From a bacterium (GTDB taxonomy: Bacteria > Patescibacteriota > Patescibacteriia > Patescibacteriales > VMTK01), in assembly GCA_030693295.1 (NCBI GenBank), contig JAUYAT010000011.1:1-33919 (forward strand): a stretch of DNA of 33,919 nt, given 5' to 3'. The notes under the pieces were generated by a model, which was not told the origin of the DNA, searched no databases, and saw only the letters and a program-made list of their open reading frames with translations. The translations under genes and the position numbers were made by a program. Positions 29,859 through 33,919 of this stretch are shown in pieces. Position 1 is the stretch's first letter, and each line of letters starts with the position of its first letter.

Positions 29859-30140
29859 TTATTTTCCCTTTAACGCGTCTTTCAAGGTTTTGCCGGTTTT
29901 AAATTTAGCCACTGTCACTTCCGGAATTTGAATCCTTTCTGTCGGCTTTTGCGGATTGACGCCGCCTCGGGCATGGCGCGTTTTCGCCATAAAGGTGCCA
30001 AAGCCGGTGATTGTCACCTCATTGCCCGCTTTAAGTTCGCCGATAATAATTTTTACCAAGGCTTCCAGCATATTTTCGGCTATTTTCTTGGTAACCGCCG
30101 TTTCAGCGGCAATTCTTTCAATAAGAGATGCTTTATTCAT
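29859..30140 (-). CDS. hup: HU-family DNA-binding protein
   Basis: 93 residues, typical HU length. A histone-like dimer that bends and compacts DNA. MNKASLIERIAAETAVTKK, then EVTITGFGTFMAKTRHARGG is the arm region and NPQKPTERIQIPEVTVAKFK follows. The beta-arm is intact. It is the last gene of an rny-ymdB-hup run on the minus strand, 55 bases after ymdB. Confidence 0.95.
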   Translation of the reverse strand: MNKASLIERIAAETAVTKKIAENMLEALVKIIIGELKAGNEVTITGFGTFMAKTRHARGGVNPQKPTERIQIPEVTVAKFKTGKTLKDALKGK

Positions 30141-30195
30141 AAATTTTGGCCCATACTTATTGTTTTAATGTAGGGCATATTATTAGAATTAATTA

Positions 30196-30999
30196 TTAAA
30201 TTTCCGCAAACCTTATAATCGGCTTTATCGCTGCGGCTTTGGCAGTTTTTGGATTAATTGTTACTAAAATCGCGCTTAAAATCGTTTTGCCTTTTTCCGG
30301 CAGCTCATGGGTATATTTAATCTGCGTCAAAAAACTTTTAATGATATTTTCTTTATCAATGCCTATTACTCCGTCGGCAAGCCCTGTCATGCCGACATCC
30401 GTAATATAGCCGGCGCCCTTTTCGGTTATTTGGCTATCGGCTGTCATAACATGGGTATGCGTCCCCAGAAGAGCGCTTACCCTTCCGTCCGCGTAATGTT
30501 TCAAAGCGATCTTTTCCGAAGTCGCCTCGGCGTGCATATCAATAATTATAGCAGACAAATTTTCTTTTGCCAAATCAGGGTTGGCTAAAATCTCATCTAA
30601 TTTTCTAAAAGGGCAGTCATAATCCATTTTCATAAATACCCTGCCTATTAAATTAATCAGAAGAATTTTATGTTTTCCCGCTTTAATTACCGCGCACCCC
30701 TTGCCGGGAACGCCGCTGGAATAATTGGCGGGCCGTAAAATCGGCGGCTCGCCGCTATAAATCGCTTCAATTTGTTTTTCCCTGCTAAAAGCATGGTCGC
30801 CGTTGGTAAACCAATTAATGCCGGCTCCCATCATCTCTTCCAAAGCGCTTAGGCTAACGCCCTTGCCATGGGCAAGATTTTCCGCGTTGGCGATTGTTAA
30901 ATCCGGCTTAAGATCCTCTTTAAGCCCGGGTAGTATTTTTTTAATCGTTTCGCGGCCGATTTTGCCGACGATGTCGCCGATGAATAGTATTTTTAACAT
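30196..30999 (-). CDS. ymdB: YmdB-type metallophosphoesterase (TIGR00282 family)
   Basis: 267 residues. YmdB hydrolyses 2',3'-cyclic nucleotide monophosphates and affects RNA turnover in Bacillus, where it is next to rny, as here. The metal ligands FIGDIVG (D9), ANAENLAHGKG (E40, N41), DMHAEATSEKIA and GTHTHVMTADSQI are intact. The normal GNH metal motif reads GDH here (D68, H69). D can replace N as a ligand, but this could alter activity. rny lies 11 bases upstream; HU follows. Confidence 0.93.
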   Translation of the reverse strand: MLKILFIGDIVGKIGRETIKKILPGLKEDLKPDLTIANAENLAHGKGVSLSALEEMMGAGINWFTNGDHAFSREKQIEAIYSGEPPILRPANYSSGVPGKGCAVIKAGKHKILLINLIGRVFMKMDYDCPFRKLDEILANPDLAKENLSAIIIDMHAEATSEKIALKHYADGRVSALLGTHTHVMTADSQITEKGAGYITDVGMTGLADGVIGIDKENIIKSFLTQIKYTHELPEKGKTILSAILVTINPKTAKAAAIKPIIRFAEI

Positions 31000-31010
31000 A
31001 AAATTATAAT

Positions 31011-32525
31011 TTATCTCGCGTATTCCGTCACCCTCATTTCCCTAATCACATTAACCTTGATTTCGCCCGGATATTTCAATTCCTGTTCAATTTTTTGGGC
31101 TATATCGCGGGCAAGATTATGGGCGGCCAAGTCGTCAATTTCTTCGGGAGTGACAAAAATCCTAACCTCGCGGCCGGCTTGGATAGCGTAAGATTTTTCA
31201 ACGCCGGCAAAAGAAGAAGCGATTTTTTCCAGTTCTTCCAAGCGCTGGATATATTGTTCAAAAGTGTCATGCCTGGCTCCGGGCCTGGCCGATGAAAGCG
31301 CGTCAGCCACCTTGACAATGACGGAAATAATTCCTTCCGGCCGATCATCATGGTGAGTTTTTATGGGAGCGATTATTTCTTCCGGCAAGTTGAATTTTTT
31401 GGCGATATTGCCGCCGATCTCAGGATGAGTTCCCTGCACTTCGTGGTCAACCGCCTTGCCGATATCATGCAGCAGTCCTCCCTTTTTGGCAATAGTAACA
31501 TCAGCGCCCAGCTCCTCGGCCAAAAGCGCTGACAAATGCGCCACTTCAATTGAATGCCTGAGAGCGTTCTGGCCGTAGCTGGTGCGGTATTTAAGCCGGC
31601 CTAAAATTTGAACCAATTTGGGGTCAAAACCGGTTACGCCGACTTCGTACATAGCTTCCTCTCCGGCTTTTTTAATGTCCAAAGCCAGCTCCTTTTTGGC
31701 CTGTTCAATGGCGTCTTCAATTTTAGTGGGATGGATTCTGCCGTCCTTGATTAAATGGTCAAGCGCTCTTTTAGCCACATGGCGCCTGATTGGAGAAAAG
31801 CCGGAAATAGTGATGGCGTTAGGCGTGTCGTCAACGATTATTTCCACGCCGGTTAATTGCTCAATCGCTTTGATATTTCTGCCTTCGCGGCCGATAATCC
31901 GCCCTTTCATTTCATCGCTCGGCAAATCCACGGTGGTAGTCGTGATTTCCGCCGTATAAGTTGACGCCAATCTTTGCATCGCCCCGGCCATCAAATCGCG
32001 CGCTTTTTCATCCAAAACTTCGCTGGCTTCTTTTTCCAGCTTGTTAATGCGGATTATTAAGTCGTCTTTAGTCTGCGATTCAACATTTTTGAACAGCACT
32101 TCTTTCGCTTCTTCTTTGTTCATGCCGGCAATTTGCTCCAGCTTGGCCAATTGCTCTTCTTTTATCTGTTTTATTTTTTCTTTAACTTCCTCAACTTTGC
32201 CGACTTTGTCATAAAGCTGCTGCTGCCTGTCCTGCAGTTCCAGCAGTTTTTGCGAAAAAGCGGTTTCCCGTTTTTCCAATCTGGCTTGCAGATTGTTTGT
32301 TTCTTGCCGTCGTTTTCCATCTTCCTGTTTGGCTTCATCAATAATTTTTAAAGCCTTGTCCCGGGCCTCAAGCAATAATTCCTGCTGTTTGGCTTTGGTG
32401 TCGGTTAAAATTTTCTTCGCCTTGGCTTCGGCGCTGTTAATTTGGGTTAAAGCCAATTGCTTTCGCGCCAAATAGCCGATAAAAAAACCGCCCGCGGCCA
32501 AAATAACATACAATATGTATTCCAT
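31011..32525 (-). CDS. rny: Ribonuclease Y
   Basis: 504 residues, the normal size. RNase Y is a membrane-bound endoribonuclease that starts mRNA decay. An N-terminal membrane helix (about 2-20, YILYVILAAGGFFIGYLA) is followed by a long coiled coil (about 30-160). Next are the KH domain (GRIIGREGRNIKAIEQLTGV) and the HD domain with LRHSIEVAHLSALLAEELGA and LLHDIGKAVDHE, so the catalytic HD pair is present. It is co-oriented with ymdB, 11 bases apart, a conserved arrangement. Confidence 0.97.
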   Translation of the reverse strand: MEYILYVILAAGGFFIGYLARKQLALTQINSAEAKAKKILTDTKAKQQELLLEARDKALKIIDEAKQEDGKRRQETNNLQARLEKRETAFSQKLLELQDRQQQLYDKVGKVEEVKEKIKQIKEEQLAKLEQIAGMNKEEAKEVLFKNVESQTKDDLIIRINKLEKEASEVLDEKARDLMAGAMQRLASTYTAEITTTTVDLPSDEMKGRIIGREGRNIKAIEQLTGVEIIVDDTPNAITISGFSPIRRHVAKRALDHLIKDGRIHPTKIEDAIEQAKKELALDIKKAGEEAMYEVGVTGFDPKLVQILGRLKYRTSYGQNALRHSIEVAHLSALLAEELGADVTIAKKGGLLHDIGKAVDHEVQGTHPEIGGNIAKKFNLPEEIIAPIKTHHDDRPEGIISVIVKVADALSSARPGARHDTFEQYIQRLEELEKIASSFAGVEKSYAIQAGREVRIFVTPEEIDDLAAHNLARDIAQKIEQELKYPGEIKVNVIREMRVTEYAR

Positions 32526-32884
32526 AAGTTTATTATTCGCCGTTTTGGAAGGTTGATTGAGTTATGCGATTAAAACCGCCGACTCTGAGAATTATACAAA
32601 CAAAAATATCCGCGTCCCGTTTGAATTTTCGCGGTTGATTAATGATTCATTTTTGTTTGTTGAGGATAATTTGTTATTTAAGTCCATTTTCTTTATTATT
32701 ATCGCAAATTTTCTTGTTTCAATATTTAGCTTTAATAAAGCAAAATATGATCAATTCTCACCTTAAAACTTCTTAAACGGCATTTAATTTTTAATTATGA
32801 GACCGTTGCCAGTCTCTGTAATATCCTTTCGTGAAGACATTACATTTTTAACTTATCATAAAGTTTTAATTTTGGCAAGGGCGG
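32526..32884. other. Intergenic region upstream of rny
   Basis: About 360 bases between divergent rny and the small-peptide unit. A minus-strand TATAAT (plus ATTATA, 32591-32596) could be the rny -10, with no good -35. A 5-bp stem gagac/gtctc lies at 32799-32816. A 69-residue plus-strand frame (32557-32766) has no ribosome-binding site and overlaps this presumed promoter; I do not call it a gene. Confidence 0.4.
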
Positions 32885-32913
32885 TTGACAAAATTAGCAT
32901 TATATGGTAATCT
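32885..32913 (+). promoter_or_regulatory. Promoter of the 32-residue peptide unit
   Basis: A perfect TTGACA (32885-32890), a 17-base spacer and TAATCT (32908-32913). The start site would be near 32920. Confidence 0.6.
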
Positions 32914-32947
32914 GAAATATGGTTCTTTTTAATCTTTAATTCAAAAA

Positions 32948-32959
32948 AAGGGGGGTGAT
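32948..32959 (+). promoter_or_regulatory. Near-complete Shine-Dalgarno
   Basis: aaggggggtgat differs by one base from AAGGAGGTGAT, the complement of the usual 16S 3' end. It ends a few bases before the TTG at 32963 and decides that start; very few genes in this window have such a signal. Confidence 0.7.
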
Positions 32960-32962
32960 ATT

Positions 32963-33061
32963 TTGGATATCTTGCACATTTTGATGCAGTTTGCGGCCGG
33001 CATCGGCCATGTTGCCACGGTCGGCGTTATCGCGATTGCGGCGATTGCTATGGTAGCGTGA
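32963..33061 (+). CDS. 32-residue hydrophobic peptide
   Basis: Starting at TTG 32963, it reads MDILHILMQFAAGIGHVATV and then GVIAIAAIAMVA before TGA. Almost all residues are hydrophobic or small, enough for one membrane helix, with a few His near the N-terminus. A consensus-like promoter, a near-perfect ribosome-binding site and a strong terminator bracket it, so it is an independent, probably well-expressed unit. It could be a small membrane peptide, a type I-like toxin, a pilin-like subunit or a signal peptide; the family is unknown to me. An internal ATG at 32984 would give 25 residues. Confidence 0.6.
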   Translation: MDILHILMQFAAGIGHVATVGVIAIAAIAMVA

Positions 33062-33082
33062 TAGCAACCCGCCGCCAAAAAC

Positions 33083-33116
33083 AAAACGGACAAGGAGTTG
33101 ATTCTTGTCCGTTTTT
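33083..33116 (+). terminator. Intrinsic terminator of the short-peptide unit
   Basis: aaaacggacaag (33083-33094) pairs perfectly with cttgtccgtttt (33104-33115) around a 9-base loop, with T residues following. It can also act for the convergent Bro-N gene ending at 33167. Confidence 0.9.
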
Positions 33117-33166
33117 CATTTTTCAGCAACCGCGCATATTTATTTCGTAATAATATGGCCGATATT

Positions 33167-33919
33167 CTATTTAATTTGTTTTTTATTTTTTAAAAAATTA
33201 TTATTTGATATTATTGATCGTCCCAGCTTCCTTTCAATCTGTTTTCTGGCTGTGCCGGCAATCTGGCCGCCGACTCTGGCGTCGTCTTTTAATTTAGGCA
33301 CGCCTTGAGAATCTTTTACGCGGTGAATTTCAGTCGTCGTCCTTTCGCCGAGCATAGTTAAAATAAGTTCAAAATCATCCATATGGTCGCGCAAATTCTC
33401 TCGCTTCAATCTTTTTAATTTTTTGTATTCATTCGGCTTTATCCCGAAAGTCGCCTGCGAAATTTCCGCAGTTAATATTTCAAAATCTTTTTGCTCTTGA
33501 GCCCCGCGTTTCTGCCATTCGTCAGTCAATTCCTCTCTAACAGCAATCCCTCGCATTCTTTTTTCAATCCAGTCTTCGGGGTAGCCTTTTAGTTTATAAA
33601 GCATTTTTGTTCTTTTAGTTGCCAATTCCGGATTTTCAATTTCTTGCACTCGTTCATAGCCGACTTTTGCCAACCAACGCTTAAGCGGCTCGGCTTTCGG
33701 CGATGGAATTGACTGTATAATACGAAACATGCCCTCGGTGTTGGCACAGTCAGTTTCCCGCATTTTTCCGTCAGGAGCTAATAATTTCAACCGGTGACAA
33801 TTTGTCACCACTTCGCTTCCTTCTTCTCTTAAGCGCTGGGCGAGTTTATTCCAATATTTTCTCGCCGTATAATCATCTGCTTGATCAATAAGGGCTTGCG
33901 CCACATCAACAACCGAAAA
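33167..33919 (-). CDS. Bro-N domain protein (phage antirepressor / DinD-like), 5' truncated
   Basis: The minus-strand frame is open to the window edge (the GTG at 33904 is probably internal, since the frame reads FSVVDVAQALIDQADDYTAR through it). At least 250 residues are visible. FSVVDV and ARKYWNKLAQRLREEG belong to a Bro-N domain. SIPSPKAEPLKRWLAKVGYE is diagnostic of this group, and the C-terminal half (GIKPNEYKKLKRLKRENLRD, then GVPKLKDDARVGGQIAGTAR) is the usual companion of antirepressor-like or DNA-damage-inducible D proteins. Such genes occur in prophages and accessory regions, consistent with the edge of the window. Confidence 0.8.
   Translation of the reverse strand, partial: FSVVDVAQALIDQADDYTARKYWNKLAQRLREEGSEVVTNCHRLKLLAPDGKMRETDCANTEGMFRIIQSIPSPKAEPLKRWLAKVGYERVQEIENPELATKRTKMLYKLKGYPEDWIEKRMRGIAVREELTDEWQKRGAQEQKDFEILTAEISQATFGIKPNEYKKLKRLKRENLRDHMDDFELILTMLGERTTTEIHRVKDSQGVPKLKDDARVGGQIAGTARKQIERKLGRSIISNNNFLKNKKQIK

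Noticed and set aside
32557-32766. 69-residue plus-strand frame upstream of the peptide unit
   Set aside because: No ribosome-binding site or promoter, lies over the presumed rny promoter, and has no recognisable motif.
1-33919. CRISPR array, rRNA genes, insertion sequence or replication origin
   Set aside because: No regularly spaced repeats, no rRNA-like blocks, no transposase and no dnaA-box cluster were seen.

Overview
The window looks like a chromosome fragment of a streamlined bacterium, most likely a member of the Candidate Phyla Radiation (Patescibacteria, Parcubacteria-like). This is inferred from several things together: moderate-to-low GC with A/T-rich spacers; short gene spacing; core genes mostly without a visible Shine-Dalgarno; tRNA and tmRNA genes without a full encoded CCA; surface proteins with MopE/thrombospondin-3-like acidic motifs and cysteine-rich beta-sandwiches; substrate-binding proteins anchored by a membrane helix, not a lipobox; and RNase J plus RNase Y as the RNA-decay enzymes. 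Both ends cut through genes: a large surface protein on the left and a Bro-N protein on the right.

Layout. 1-2.5 kb: secreted or membrane-anchored surface proteins, one possibly frameshifted. 2.5-4.2 kb: a GC-rich hairpin spacer, a strong promoter and a solitary AAA ATPase (DUF4143). 4.2-9.5 kb: nusA (preceded by a promoter and intrinsic-terminator pair), Mn-dependent pyrophosphatase ppaC, three tiny genes with strong ribosome-binding sites, then tig, smpB and the tmRNA gene ssrA. A bidirectional terminator separates ssrA from convergent typA. 11.5-14.6 kb: a UvrD-type helicase with an embedded DEDDh exonuclease, and an HNH endonuclease gene. 14.6-18.6 kb: tRNA-Leu(UAA), tRNA-Gly(GCC), infC-rpmI-rplT, secG, a family 5 peptide-binding protein and tRNA-Leu(CAG). 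18.6-20.4 kb: RNase J.

20.4-27.9 kb, minus strand: a complete branched-chain amino acid (LIV) ABC transporter with two binding proteins, two permeases and two ATPases. It is split by an AbiEi/AbiEii-type toxin-antitoxin pair. A strong terminator lies behind the distal half (73-aa gene, livH, binding protein 2). A strong promoter with a palindromic operator drives antitoxin, toxin and, by overlap, livM, livG, binding protein 1 and livF. 27.9-29.8 kb: a LysM/M23 cell-wall hydrolase with an apparent frameshift at a T7 run, a small membrane protein and tRNA-Ala(UGC). 29.8-32.5 kb, minus: HU, YmdB-type phosphodiesterase and RNase Y. 32.9-33.1 kb: a self-contained unit for a 32-residue hydrophobic peptide, facing the truncated Bro-N gene.

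The strongest signals for a second look are: the toxin-antitoxin pair whose promoter appears to control half of an amino acid importer; a family of GC-rich palindromes in intergenic DNA and in-frame inside coding sequence (four units in livG alone); the helicase-exonuclease fusion; the long unusual tmRNA tag; the terminator hairpin at the start of the predicted nusA transcript; and the short-peptide transcription unit. No rRNA, CRISPR array, insertion sequence or replication origin was seen. No database search was possible, so family names rest on motif recognition.
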